Source: Branchiostoma floridae
Lineage: Eukaryota > Chordata > Leptocardii > Amphioxiformes > Branchiostomatidae
Direction: 5' to 3'
Assembly (NCBI RefSeq): GCF_000003815.2
Contig: NC_049980.1
Coordinates: 18,471,699-18,507,807 of the forward strand
DNA length: 36,109 nucleotides
Under the pieces are notes generated by a model. It had not been told where the DNA came from. It saw nothing but the letters and a program-made list of their open reading frames with translations, and did not search any database. The translations under genes were made by a program, and so were the position numbers. Shown here in pieces: positions 11,069-21,792 of the stretch; the first letter of the stretch is position 1, and each line of letters opens with the position of its first letter.

Positions 11069-12047
11069 AAGCCATCATTTCTGTGAAGTCATGTGGTGCA
11101 GATAGAACACGTGACTCAGTGATAAGTGGACCAGAACGTGAATGAGAAATTGTATGGCGCCCCCATCTTAAATGATTCCGTCACTCCTCTTGCAAAATTG
11201 TTTGGATCTGTGTCCATGGATTTTGCTTTGTCCAATGTGTCAGATCATCAATGTTATAACACTTTCGAGCTTGGGCTTATGTTTGAGGAATCCGGTCTTC
11301 GGGAATCTCTCCAATGTATGTTTTTTTGCACGGGCATTGACTATTTTGACCTTGGCCTTGGCACTGTATATCTAACATCCTCATGAAAACAACAGGGAAG
11401 ATCTGTAACATATTCTTAGCACCTAGAAAACAAAACCCCCATGAAGATAAGTGTGTCCCACACACAGTGTCAAGGACAAAACACCAAAGACCGGTGCAAG
11501 ATTTCATTTTTTAGAAAGTCATCTAACCACCCACGTCCCACCCGTTCCTGCCCATCTCCCGCAGAGTTGGGAAATCCATTTCAGCCTTTCTCCTCTTCAC
11601 GGCACTCAACAGGTCTAATCTCAGAAGCTAATGGCGTACACACATACTCCACAACAGTGATCATGTTATCCTTTAGCTTTTCTGAATATAACCGATGACT
11701 TCGAAAACATTCCTATTTTCCATCTGAAAAAGCCAGTACGTGCATGTTGAATTCGAAAAGACTTTGCCTCCAGCCCTTCCCTGAGTGGTAAAATGGCCTC
11801 TAAAATGAACGCTATCAGAAGAAACCAGCTTTTGTCAACAACTCAGTTCATTAGCTCGACATTCAAAAGTACCATGACCTCCGTTTCTTTTGAGAAAATC
11901 ATCACATCTATCAAATGTAATACCCTCCTTAGGCTACATGTAAAAATACTATATCTGCAATCGCTACTAGCAGTATCTTTTTATTAGCCGGCAGCTTCAT
12001 GTATTCACAACTCTGATGATGTTTTTTTCTGAAGTTAACTTTCATAA
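11069..12047. other. Intergenic DNA, no recognised gene
   Basis: An 86-codon plus-strand open frame at 11126-11386 has mixed composition and an ATG but no domain I recognise and no convincing splice sites. The remaining frames are short. I see nothing else here. Confidence 0.4.
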
Positions 12048-12650
12048 AACGTCGCGCTTGCAACCGGCACATCGGGGTTCACTTGCAGCACCTCTAGGTT
12101 CCGTGGGGGTACCTCTAAATTCCATGGGGGTACCTCTAGGTTCCGTGGTGGTACCTCTAGGTTCCGTGGGAGTACCTCTAGGTTCCGTGGGAGTACCTCT
12201 AGGTTTCGTGGGGTACCTCAAGGTTCCGTGGTGGTACCTCTAGGTTCCGTGGTGGTACCTCTAGGTTCCATGTGGGTACCTCTAGGCTCCGTGGGGGTAC
12301 CTCTAGGTTTCATGTGGGTACCTCTAGGCTCCGTGGGGGTACCTCTAGGTTCCGTGGGGGTACATCTAGGTTCCATGTGGGTACCTCTAGGTTCCGTGGG
12401 GGTACCTCTAGGATCCGTGGGAGTACCTCTAGGTTCCGTGGGAGTACCTCTAGGTTTCGTGGGGGTACCTCTAGGTTCCATGTGGGTACCTCTAGGTTCC
12501 GTGGGGGTACCTCTAGGCTCCGTGGGGGTACCTCTTGGTTCCGTGGGAGTACCTCTAGGTTCCGTGGGGGTACCTCTAGGTTCCGTAAAGGTATATCTGT
12601 GTTGACGAAACCCGCAGTGCCGCACCCCAAGTGCAGTGAGATACCGCCGT
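12048..12650 (+). repeat. 21-bp minisatellite (~24 units) inside a diverged MITE-family element
   Basis: From about 12088 to 12592 the unit GGTACCTCTAGGTTCCGTGG plus one G recurs about 24 times, with variants (CATGTG for CGTGGG, GGCTCC for GGTTCC) and one 20-bp unit near 12211. The left edge (CGTCGCGCTTGC) and right edge (GTATATCTGTG, CCGCAGTGCCGCACC, CAAGTGCAGTGAGA) match, with divergence, the flanks of the three-unit array in the 9571-9920 element. This is therefore an expanded array within a relative of that transposon. Because 21 is a multiple of three, repeated heptapeptides appear on both strands; they are not evidence of coding. Confidence 0.9.
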
Positions 12651-13016
12651 TAGGCATGGATGTTGTGTTTCGGATTAGTTATAAAAACGTCTGGTTAGGG
12701 ATTCTTTGTATTTATATTTCAGCGCTGGGGTAACGGGAAATATTTTTCCTTTGCCATAATTAATAACAACTGTTATGGAGAGGATTCAAACACTAACAAC
12801 AAATAGTTCAAGCTCAGTCTATGTATAAACGCGTGATGATCACACCAACAGTATTCTACTTTGGTCAACAGTATGAATGGATTTTGAAACAGTGGTCAGG
12901 GGGGATCTGGTATGTTAGTGCGGCGAAATTGTCTCAATACCTTAAATCCCCCAAACCTCTTTCGCTTATTGTGACGGATCGTATCACACTGGACCCTGGA
13001 TGTCTATCTTTGTTCT
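12651..13016. other. Unassigned DNA before a gap
   Basis: No recognisable gene. A plus-strand open frame from 12821 runs into the gap and is extended artificially by N. Confidence 0.4.
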
Positions 13017-13305
13017 NNNNNNNNNNNNNNNNNNNNNNNNNNNNNNNNNNNNNNNNNNNNNNNNNNNNNNNNNNNNNNNNNNNNNNNNNNNNNNNNNNNN
13101 NNNNNNNNNNNNNNNNNNNNNNNNNNNNNNNNNNNNNNNNNNNNNNNNNNNNNNNNNNNNNNNNNNNNNNNNNNNNNNNNNNNNNNNNNNNNNNNNNNNN
13201 NNNNNNNNNNNNNNNNNNNNNNNNNNNNNNNNNNNNNNNNNNNNNNNNNNNNNNNNNNNNNNNNNNNNNNNNNNNNNNNNNNNNNNNNNNNNNNNNNNNN
13301 NNNNN
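13017..13305. other. Assembly gap (289 N)
   Basis: 289 N at the outer edge of the satellite palindrome. Confidence 0.99.
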
Positions 13306-13387
13306 TTCTAAAAATAAACTGTTTTTCTTATTATCATAGGTTTGCGTAGACATCAGCCTTGCTAGATAAAACGTTCTGTAAACTAGC

Positions 13388-16110
13388 AAAGAATACCGGG
13401 TTGAGCACTGTGAACTAGCCAAGAAGGGGGCCCCAAAATATCGGGTTGAGCCCTGAAATTTTGAGGCCCCCCTCCCCAGGGGACAAACGCTTTGCACAAT
13501 CCTTATCAAACTTGGAAGTCAACAAGTTCCCAATAAGAACTTAAATGTCTTACTAGAAAAAGCGGTCTGTGAACTAGCTTTGGAAATTTAAGGAGGGGGG
13601 CCCCAAAATACCTGGTTGAGCTCTGTGAACTAGCCAAGAAGGGGGGGCCCAAAATACCGGGTTAAGCCCTGGACTTTTGGGTCCCCCCTTCCCAGGGGAC
13701 GAACGCTTTGCACAAGCCTAATCAAACTTGGAAGTCAACAAGTTCCCAATAAGAACTTAAATGTCTTACTAGAAAAAGCGGTCTTTGAACTAGCTTCAGA
13801 AATTTAAGGAGGGGGGCCCCAAAATACCGGGTTGAGCCCTGGACTTTTGAGGCCCCCTCCCCAGGGGACGAACGCTTTGCACAATCCTTATCAAACTTGG
13901 AAGTCAACAAGTTCCCAATAAGAACTTAAATGTCTTACTAGAAAAAGCGGTCTGTGAACTAGCTTTGGAAATTTAAGGAGGGGGGCCCCAAAATACCGGG
14001 TTGAGCACTGTGAACTAGCCAAGAAGGGGGGCCCCAAAATACCGGGTTGAGCCCTGAAATTTTGAGGCCCCCCTCCCCAGGGGACGAACGCTTTGCACAA
14101 TCCTTATCAAACTTGGAAGTCAACAAGTTCCCAATAAGAACTTAAATGTCTTACTAGAAAAAGCGGTCTTTGAACTAGCTTCGGAAATTTAAGGAGGGGG
14201 GCCCCAAAATACCGGGTTCAGCCCTGGACTTTTGGGGCCCCCCTTCCCAGGGAATGAACGCTTTGCACAATCCTTATCAAACTTGGACGTCAACAAGTTC
14301 CCAAAAATTACTTTAATGTCTTACTCCAACAAAGGGTATGTGAACTAGCTTTGAAAATCTAAGGAGGGGGGCCCCAAAATACCGGTTCAGCCCTGGACTT
14401 TTGGGGCCCCCTTACCCAGGGGACGAACGCTTTGCACTATTCTTATCAAACTTGGACGTCAACAAGTTCACAACAAGTACTTTAATGTCTTACTAGAAAA
14501 AGCGGTCTGTGAACTAGATTTGGAAATTAAAAGAGGGGGGCCCCAAAACACCGGGTTCAGCCCCGGACTTTTGGGGCCCCCTACCCAGGGGACGAACGCT
14601 TTGCAAAAGTCTTATCAAACTTGGACGTCAACAAATTCTAAACAAGTACTTTAATTCTCTTAGTTCAAAAAGCGGTCTGTGAACCAGCTTTGGAAATTCA
14701 AGGAGGGGGACCCGAAAATATCGAGTTGAGCCCTTGAATTTTGGGGGCCCCCCTTTCCAGGGGACGAATGCTTTGCACAATTCTTATCAAACTTGGACGT
14801 CAACACGTTCCCAACAAGTGCTTTAATGTCTTACTAAAAAAAAGCGGTCTGTGAACTAGCTTTGGAAGTTTAAGGAGGGGGGCCCCAAAACACCGGGTTC
14901 AGCCCTGAACTTTTGGGTCCCCCCTTCCCAGGAGACGAACGCTTTGCACAAGCCTTATCAAACTTGCACGTCAACACGTTCCCAACAAGTGCTTTAATGT
15001 CTTACCCAAAAAAGGGGTATGTGAACTAGCTTTGGATATTTAAGGAGGGGGGCCCCAAAACACCGGGTTCAGCCCCGGACTTTTGGGCCCCCCTTCCCAG
15101 GGGACGAACGCTTTGCAAAAGTCTTATCAAACTTGGACGTCAACAAATTCTAAACAAGTACTTTAATTCTCTTAGTCCAAAAAGCGGTCTGTGAACCAGC
15201 TTTGGAAATTCAAGGAGGGGGACCCGAAAATATCGAGTTGAGCCCTTGAATTTTGGGGGCCCCCCTTTCCAGGGGACGAATGCTTTGCACAATTCTTATC
15301 AAACTTGGACGTCAACACGTTCCCAACAAGTGCTTTAATGTCTTACTAAAAAAAAGCGGTCTGTGAACTAGCTTTGGAAGTTTAAGGAGGGGGGCCCCAA
15401 AACACCGGGTTCAGCCCTGAACTTTTGGGTCCCCCCTTCCCAGGAGACGAACGCTTTGCACAAGCCTTATCAAACTTGGACGTCAACACGTTCCCAACAA
15501 GTGCTTTAATGTCTTACCCAAAAAAGGGGTATGTGAACTAGCTTTGGATATTTAAGGAGGGGGGCTCCAAAATACCGGGTTCAGCCCTGGACTTTTGGGC
15601 CCCCCTTCCCAGGGAACGAACGCTTTGCACAATCCTTATCAAACTTGGACGTAAAAAGTTCCCAATAAGAACTTAAATGTATTACTCCAAAAAGGGGTAC
15701 TAGTATGTGAACTAGCTTTGGAAATTTAAGAAGGGGGGCCCCAAAATACCGGGTTCAGCCCTGGACTTTTGGGGCCCCCTTCCCTGGGGGACGCACGCTT
15801 TGCACAATCCTTATCAAACTTGGATGTCAACAAGTTCCCAATAAGAACTTTAATGTCTTACTCCAAAAAGGGGTATTTGAACTAGCTTTGGAAATTTAAG
15901 AAGGGGGGCCCCAAAATACCGGGTTGAGCTCTGTGAACTAGCCAAGAAGGGGGGCCCCAAAATACCGGGTTAAGCCCCGGACTTTTGGGGCCCCCCTTCC
16001 CAGGGGACGAACGCTTTGCACAATCCTTATCAAAGTTGAACATCAACAAGTTCACAACAAGGACTTTAATGTCTTACTAAAAAAAAACGTCTGGGGGGCA
16101 TCTTTAAAAA
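13388..16110 (-). repeat. Satellite array, left arm, ~15 units of ~170 bp
   Basis: The CTTATCAAACTTGG motif recurs 15 times (first near 13501, last near 16027). Spacing is about 166-174 bp, except for three intervals of about 215-219 bp where a ~47-bp partial duplication (AGCTCTGTGAACTAGCCAAG or similar) is inserted. Each unit carries GGGGGCCCCAAAA and TTTTGGGGCCCCC about 20 bp apart, a strong potential hairpin. Units at about 14611-15105 are repeated almost exactly 512 bp later, which indicates a three-unit higher-order repeat. Sequence after about 16080 degrades towards the gap. Confidence 0.93.
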
Positions 16111-16241
16111 TTTCGGGGGGGGGGCCCCAAAAACACGGGGTGAGCCCCGGCTCTTTGACGCCCCCCCCCCCCAGAAAGAAAAACTTTTTCCACACACCAT
16201 AATTAAAAATGGGTCGTAAACAAAGTTTTAAAAAAAATGGT

Positions 16242-17011
16242 NNNNNNNNNNNNNNNNNNNNNNNNNNNNNNNNNNNNNNNNNNNNNNNNNNNNNNNNNNN
16301 NNNNNNNNNNNNNNNNNNNNNNNNNNNNNNNNNNNNNNNNNNNNNNNNNNNNNNNNNNNNNNNNNNNNNNNNNNNNNNNNNNNNNNNNNNNNNNNNNNNN
16401 NNNNNNNNNNNNNNNNNNNNNNNNNNNNNNNNNNNNNNNNNNNNNNNNNNNNNNNNNNNNNNNNNNNNNNNNNNNNNNNNNNNNNNNNNNNNNNNNNNNN
16501 NNNNNNNNNNNNNNNNNNNNNNNNNNNNNNNNNNNNNNNNNNNNNNNNNNNNNNNNNNNNNNNNNNNNNNNNNNNNNNNNNNNNNNNNNNNNNNNNNNNN
16601 NNNNNNNNNNNNNNNNNNNNNNNNNNNNNNNNNNNNNNNNNNNNNNNNNNNNNNNNNNNNNNNNNNNNNNNNNNNNNNNNNNNNNNNNNNNNNNNNNNNN
16701 NNNNNNNNNNNNNNNNNNNNNNNNNNNNNNNNNNNNNNNNNNNNNNNNNNNNNNNNNNNNNNNNNNNNNNNNNNNNNNNNNNNNNNNNNNNNNNNNNNNN
16801 NNNNNNNNNNNNNNNNNNNNNNNNNNNNNNNNNNNNNNNNNNNNNNNNNNNNNNNNNNNNNNNNNNNNNNNNNNNNNNNNNNNNNNNNNNNNNNNNNNNN
16901 NNNNNNNNNNNNNNNNNNNNNNNNNNNNNNNNNNNNNNNNNNNNNNNNNNNNNNNNNNNNNNNNNNNNNNNNNNNNNNNNNNNNNNNNNNNNNNNNNNNN
17001 NNNNNNNNNNN
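16242..17011. other. Assembly gap (770 N) at the palindrome centre
   Basis: 770 N between the two oppositely oriented satellite arms. The preceding ~130 bp (about 16090-16241) contains homopolymer-rich, poor-quality sequence. Confidence 0.99.
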
Positions 17012-17747
17012 TCCAGGTATCAACCCGGTATTTTGGGGCCCCCCTCCTTAAATTTCCAAAGCGAGTTCAAAGACCGCTTTATCTAGTAAGTCATTAAAGT
17101 ACTTGTGGGGAACTTGTTGACGTCCAAGTTTGATAAGGATTGTGCAAAACGTTTGTCCCCTTGGAAGGGGGGGGGGGGCCAAAATTCAAGGGCTCAACCC
17201 GGTATTTTGGGGCCCCCCTCCTTAAATTTCCAAAGCTAGTTCACAGACCGCTTTTTTTAGTAAGACTTTAAAGCACTTGTTGGGAACTTGTTGACGTCCA
17301 AGTTTGATAAGGTTTGTGCAAAGCGTTCGTCCCCTGAGAAGGGGGGCCCCAAAAGTCCAGGGCACAACCCAGGGCTAGTCCAAGGCTCACCCCGGTATTT
17401 GGGGCCCCCCTCCTTAAATTTCCAAAGCGAGTTCAAAGACCGTTTATCTAGTAAGACATTAAAGTACTTGTTGGGAACTTATTGACGTCCAAGTTTGATA
17501 AGGATTGTGCAAAGCGTTCGTCCCCTGGGAAGGGGGGCCCCAAAAGTCCAGGTATCAACCCGGTATTTTGGGCCCCCCCTCCTTAAATTTCCAAAGCCAG
17601 CTCACCCACCGCTTTTTTATTAAGACAAAAAAAAACTTTTGGGGGAACTTGTTGACGTCCAAATTGGATAAGGGTTTGTCAAAAGCTTTGGTCCCCTGGG
17701 AAGGGGGGCCCCAAAAGTCCAGGGCTCAACCCAGGGCTAGTCCAGGG

Positions 17748-17847
17748 NNNNNNNNNNNNNNNNNNNNNNNNNNNNNNNNNNNNNNNNNNNNNNNNNNNNN
17801 NNNNNNNNNNNNNNNNNNNNNNNNNNNNNNNNNNNNNNNNNNNNNNN
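17748..17847. other. Assembly gap (100 N)
   Basis: 100 N within the right satellite arm. Confidence 0.99.
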
Positions 17848-19048
17848 GAACTTGTTGACGTCCAAATTTGATAAGGTTTGTGCAAAGCGTTCGTCCCCTG
17901 GGAAGGGGGGCCCCAAAAGTCCAGGGCTCAACCCAGGGCTAGTCCAAGGCTCACCCCGGTATTTGGGGCCCCCCTCCTCAAATTTCCAAAGCGAGTTCAA
18001 AGACCGTTTATCTAGTAAGACATTAAAGTACTTGTGGGGAACTTGTTGACGTCCAAGTTTGATAAGGATTGTGCAAAGCGTTCGTCCCCTTGGAAGGGGG
18101 GCCCCAAAAGTCCAGGGCACAACCCGGTATTTTGGGCCCCCCCTCCTTAAATTTCCAAAGCTAGTTCACAGACCGCTTTTTTTAGTAAGACATTAAAGTA
18201 CTTGTTGGGAACTTGTTGACGTCCAAATTTGATAAGGTTTGTGCAAAGCGTTCGTCCCCTGGGAAGGGGGGGGGCAAAAATTCAAGGGCTCAACCCGGTA
18301 TTTTGGGGCCCCCCTCCTTAAATTTCCAAAGCTAGTTCACAGACCGCTTTTTGGAGTAAGACATTAAAGTACTTGTTGGGAAATTGTTGATGTCCAAGTT
18401 TAATGAGGATTGTGCAGAGCGTTCGTCCCCTGTGAATGGGGGCCCTAAAAGTCCAAGGCTCAGCCCAGGGCTAGTCCAGTGCTCAACCCGGTATTTTGGG
18501 GCCCCCCTCCTTAAATTTCCAAAGCTAGTTCACTGACCGCTTTTTGGAGTAAGACATTAAAGTACTTGTGGGGAACTTGTTGACGTCCAAGTTTGATAAG
18601 GATTGTGCAAAGCGTTCGTCCCCTGGGAAGGGGGGCCCCAAAAGTCCAGGGCTCAACCCAGAGCTAGTCCAGGGCTCAACCCGGTATTTTGGGGCCCCCC
18701 TCCTTAAATTTCCAAAGCTAGTTCACAGACCGCTTTTTGGAGTAAGACATTAAAGTTCTTGTTGGGAACTTGTTGACGTCCAAGTTTGATAAGGATTGTG
18801 CAAAACGTTTGTCCCCTTGGAAGGGGGGGGGCCCCAAAAGTCCAGGGCTCAACCCAGAGCTAGTCCAGGGCTCAACCCGGTATTTTGGGGCCCCCTCCTT
18901 AAATTTCCTAAGCTAGTTCACAGACCGCTTTTTTTAGTAAGACATTAAAGTACTTGTGGGGAACTTGTTGACGTCCAAATTTGATAAGGTTTGTGCAAAG
19001 CGTTCGTCCCCTTGGAAGGGGGGCCCCAAAAGTCCAGGGCTCAACCCA

Positions 19049-19522
19049 NNNNNNNNNNNNNNNNNNNNNNNNNNNNNNNNNNNNNNNNNNNNNNNNNNNN
19101 NNNNNNNNNNNNNNNNNNNNNNNNNNNNNNNNNNNNNNNNNNNNNNNNNNNNNNNNNNNNNNNNNNNNNNNNNNNNNNNNNNNNNNNNNNNNNNNNNNNN
19201 NNNNNNNNNNNNNNNNNNNNNNNNNNNNNNNNNNNNNNNNNNNNNNNNNNNNNNNNNNNNNNNNNNNNNNNNNNNNNNNNNNNNNNNNNNNNNNNNNNNN
19301 NNNNNNNNNNNNNNNNNNNNNNNNNNNNNNNNNNNNNNNNNNNNNNNNNNNNNNNNNNNNNNNNNNNNNNNNNNNNNNNNNNNNNNNNNNNNNNNNNNNN
19401 NNNNNNNNNNNNNNNNNNNNNNNNNNNNNNNNNNNNNNNNNNNNNNNNNNNNNNNNNNNNNNNNNNNNNNNNNNNNNNNNNNNNNNNNNNNNNNNNNNNN
19501 NNNNNNNNNNNNNNNNNNNNNN
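19049..19522. other. Assembly gap (474 N)
   Basis: 474 N within the right satellite arm. Confidence 0.99.
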
Positions 19523-19881
19523 TGTTGACGTCCAAATTTGATAAGGTTTGTGCAAAGCGTTCGTCCCCTTGGAAGGGGGGCCCCAAAAGTCCAGGGCTCA
19601 ACCCAGGGCTAGTCCAGGGCTCACCCCGGTATTTTGGGCCCCCCCTCCTTAAATTTCCAAAGCTAGTTCAAAGACCGCTTTATCTAGTAAGACATTAAAG
19701 TACTTGTTGGGAACTTGTTGACGTCCAAGTTTGGTAAGGATTGTGCAAAGCGTTCGTCCCCTGGGAAGGGGGGCCCAAAAGTCCAGGGCTCAACCCAGGG
19801 CTAGTTCACAGAACGTTTTATCTAGTAAGGCGGATATCTACGCAAACCTATGATCATAAGAAAAACAGTTTATTTTTAGAA

Positions 19882-21530
19882 AAGATTGCACGGACCATTT
19901 TCCAACATAATCTGGACTCCAGAATGTCATAATGTTGGCCCTCAGTACAGATACACATGTGACGACAGGCTTGTTTCTGGTGCCAGCCAGTTTATATGGG
20001 GAATGTCCTTGTGGGCCATCGTAGTTTTTAGGCCACGCCCCCCGCTCGCCCCCGCATGCCAAATGTTGGTCACGTGACCAGGGGGGCCGCAGAATTCTGG
20101 GGGGCCCCAGAATTCTGTAACACCGGCTAGGCTGCCGTCACAACTTGTGCCAGAGTAATCAAGATCGTTGTAGTTTTGTCCCGACTCTTAAAGGATTGAA
20201 GAACGAGTATTAGATTGCATAAGAAATGAATGCGTCATTAAACGGACCTGCAAAGGTACCTGGTGTGAAGTCTTTCTAAGATTTGAGTAACGAGAGATGT
20301 GAAGTACTGTTCAGAAGGCCTGCGTGACACATATGACGAGACCTCCAGCACGGAGAGCCAGATAGTGCACTTTGAGTGGATTTGAGGCCATAAATCCTCC
20401 AACATTATGGAGAGAACAAAGGTGGGCGCAGACGGCTTGGTTGAGACTTTATAAAAGGGCAAAGTCATTACTTGCCAGTTCAATTTCATACCCATATATT
20501 CCATGGAGTAGTGGACACCGTAAAGGTGCTAATGAGTATCCACCCTGACATTATTATCATGCATGCGCCTTGAAGCCACTAGGGTCTGTACCACACATTT
20601 CTTAAAACGGAGTATTATATTTCATATTGTACTTAAACAGTAGGGTTATGCCCTTTCACGTAAGAGTGTCACTTGAGACCAAAACCATGCCCCATCCTTT
20701 TTAGACACTAAAGCAGTGCGGACAATCTTTAGCTTCTTGATAGCAATTTGCTTGCTTATACTTCGTTTTAATGTCAGTACCCAGTATTTTGATTTACCTC
20801 GTATGTCTAGCGCTGTATATATAATAAGTAGTGAAATGACGTGAATTGGATTTGGTTAGAAAGGAAGATAAATGATGACTTTCCTTTGAGTGCAAAGAAC
20901 CACATTTCCCTTGAATACCAAGAACAAACGCTTGAAGGCAAAGACTATTACTGTTGATGGAGAAAAATCGGGTTGAAAAGTGCCTTTCAGCTGTTTTGGC
21001 AACTCTTATACGTGTTCAAGCAATAAGAAAAGCCTCTCGTCGTGTGCCTTAAATCCACTTCAATGCCGGCGGCAATGGAGAGATTTTGTTGCCTTCTCCG
21101 GGGAATGTTGCTTTCCCCTAATTGAGATAAACGCAAGGGAGTGATGATGTAGCGACCTTATCGGGTTACTTTATCACCATTAGCATTTCAGAGCACGTAC
21201 CTGGACCAGAATTCTACTTGTAACCATAAGCAAACTTTCTGAACTACTTAAAACCTGTTGATGCGAACGTAAAGAAGGTTGGTATGTTCCAATATCCACT
21301 TCTGACTTGAAAAGATCTGCATGTTCTTACTATGACTGACAACTATACCCTCTAATGTGTGCTACCATTTCTAGTACACGTGTTAGTGCCATTTCGCCTA
21401 TAACTCCGCTATTATAGTTCTACTGATATTCATATCTAGTGACATGAATTCAGATACAGGTCCGGCTCTTTCTAGAAATGTTTGCTTGTGACAAGCTTGC
21501 GTGACCTCAGGGCTCAGTCTTTGCGTCTGT
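19882..21530. other. Intergenic DNA, no recognised gene
   Basis: An 88-codon minus-strand open frame (20238-20504) has no domain I recognise. At about 20080-20117 there is a GGGGGGCC...CAGAATTCTG direct repeat. I see nothing else to annotate. Confidence 0.45.
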
Positions 21531-21534
21531 GCTG

Positions 21535-21792
21535 TATAAAACTGCATTATGGGCAATTTTATTGAGATAAGTACCCGGTATAGCTTGCAATGTCAAAATC
21601 TAAATTTGACTGTTTGCGACAAGGCAAACTGAGGCGTGGAAACATATCCAGCAGCACGCAGGCACGCAATGACGTGCTAAAATTGTTTCTGGTGTGCCTG
21701 ATGGGGGATAAAACAAACGACACGCATCAGTGTGCAAGTCACTCTTCATCGGCAGCACGGAAACTGTCAAAGCAGCCATGGTTTCAGCGCCA
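21535..21792 (+). promoter_or_regulatory. Possible TATA promoter and untranslated first exon
   Basis: A TATAAAA box lies at 21535-21541, a transcription start would fall near 21565, and a consensus donor GTGAGT begins at 21793 (GCGCCA|GTGAGT). The enclosed segment could be the 5' leader exon of the GPCR gene downstream, spliced to the CTGCAG acceptor ending at 24935. That would need a ~3.1-kb intron. The leader has an ATG at 21590, out of frame with the receptor, so it would be an upstream open frame. It is equally possible that this is unrelated. Confidence 0.2.

Larger units (their letters stand above)
17012..19800 (+). repeat. Satellite array, right arm, opposite orientation
   Basis: The motif GACGTCCAAGTTTGATAAGG (the complement of the left-arm motif) recurs with the same ~170-bp period. 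Some units are ~190-200 bp because of a short CCCAGGGCTAGTCCA(A/G)GG insertion not seen in the left arm. Two further gaps (17748-17847 and 19049-19522) interrupt it. Repeated peptide frames (for example LTSKFDKVCAKRSSPGKG) arise from the monomer and are not genes. Confidence 0.93.
13306..19881. mobile_element. ~6.6-kb Foldback-like inverted repeat built from ~170-bp satellite arrays
   Basis: Non-satellite edges at 13306-13387 and 19801-19881 are inverted copies of each other (TTCTAAAAATAAACTGTTTT on the left, its reverse complement on the right). Inside them a satellite array runs in one orientation (13388 to about 16110) and in the opposite orientation (17012 to about 19800), meeting across a 770-N gap. 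Long terminal inverted repeats made of tandem subrepeats are the defining layout of Foldback/Galileo-type elements. No transposase is visible, and the centre could hide one in the gap. The outermost ends are uncertain because the left edge abuts a gap. Confidence 0.65.

Noticed and set aside
12934-20062. Many frames repeating LTSKFDKVCAKRSSPGKG-like peptides, some over 180 codons
   Set aside because: They are satellite monomers read in one frame and extended through N runs; shared sequence reflects the DNA repeat, and frames break between units.
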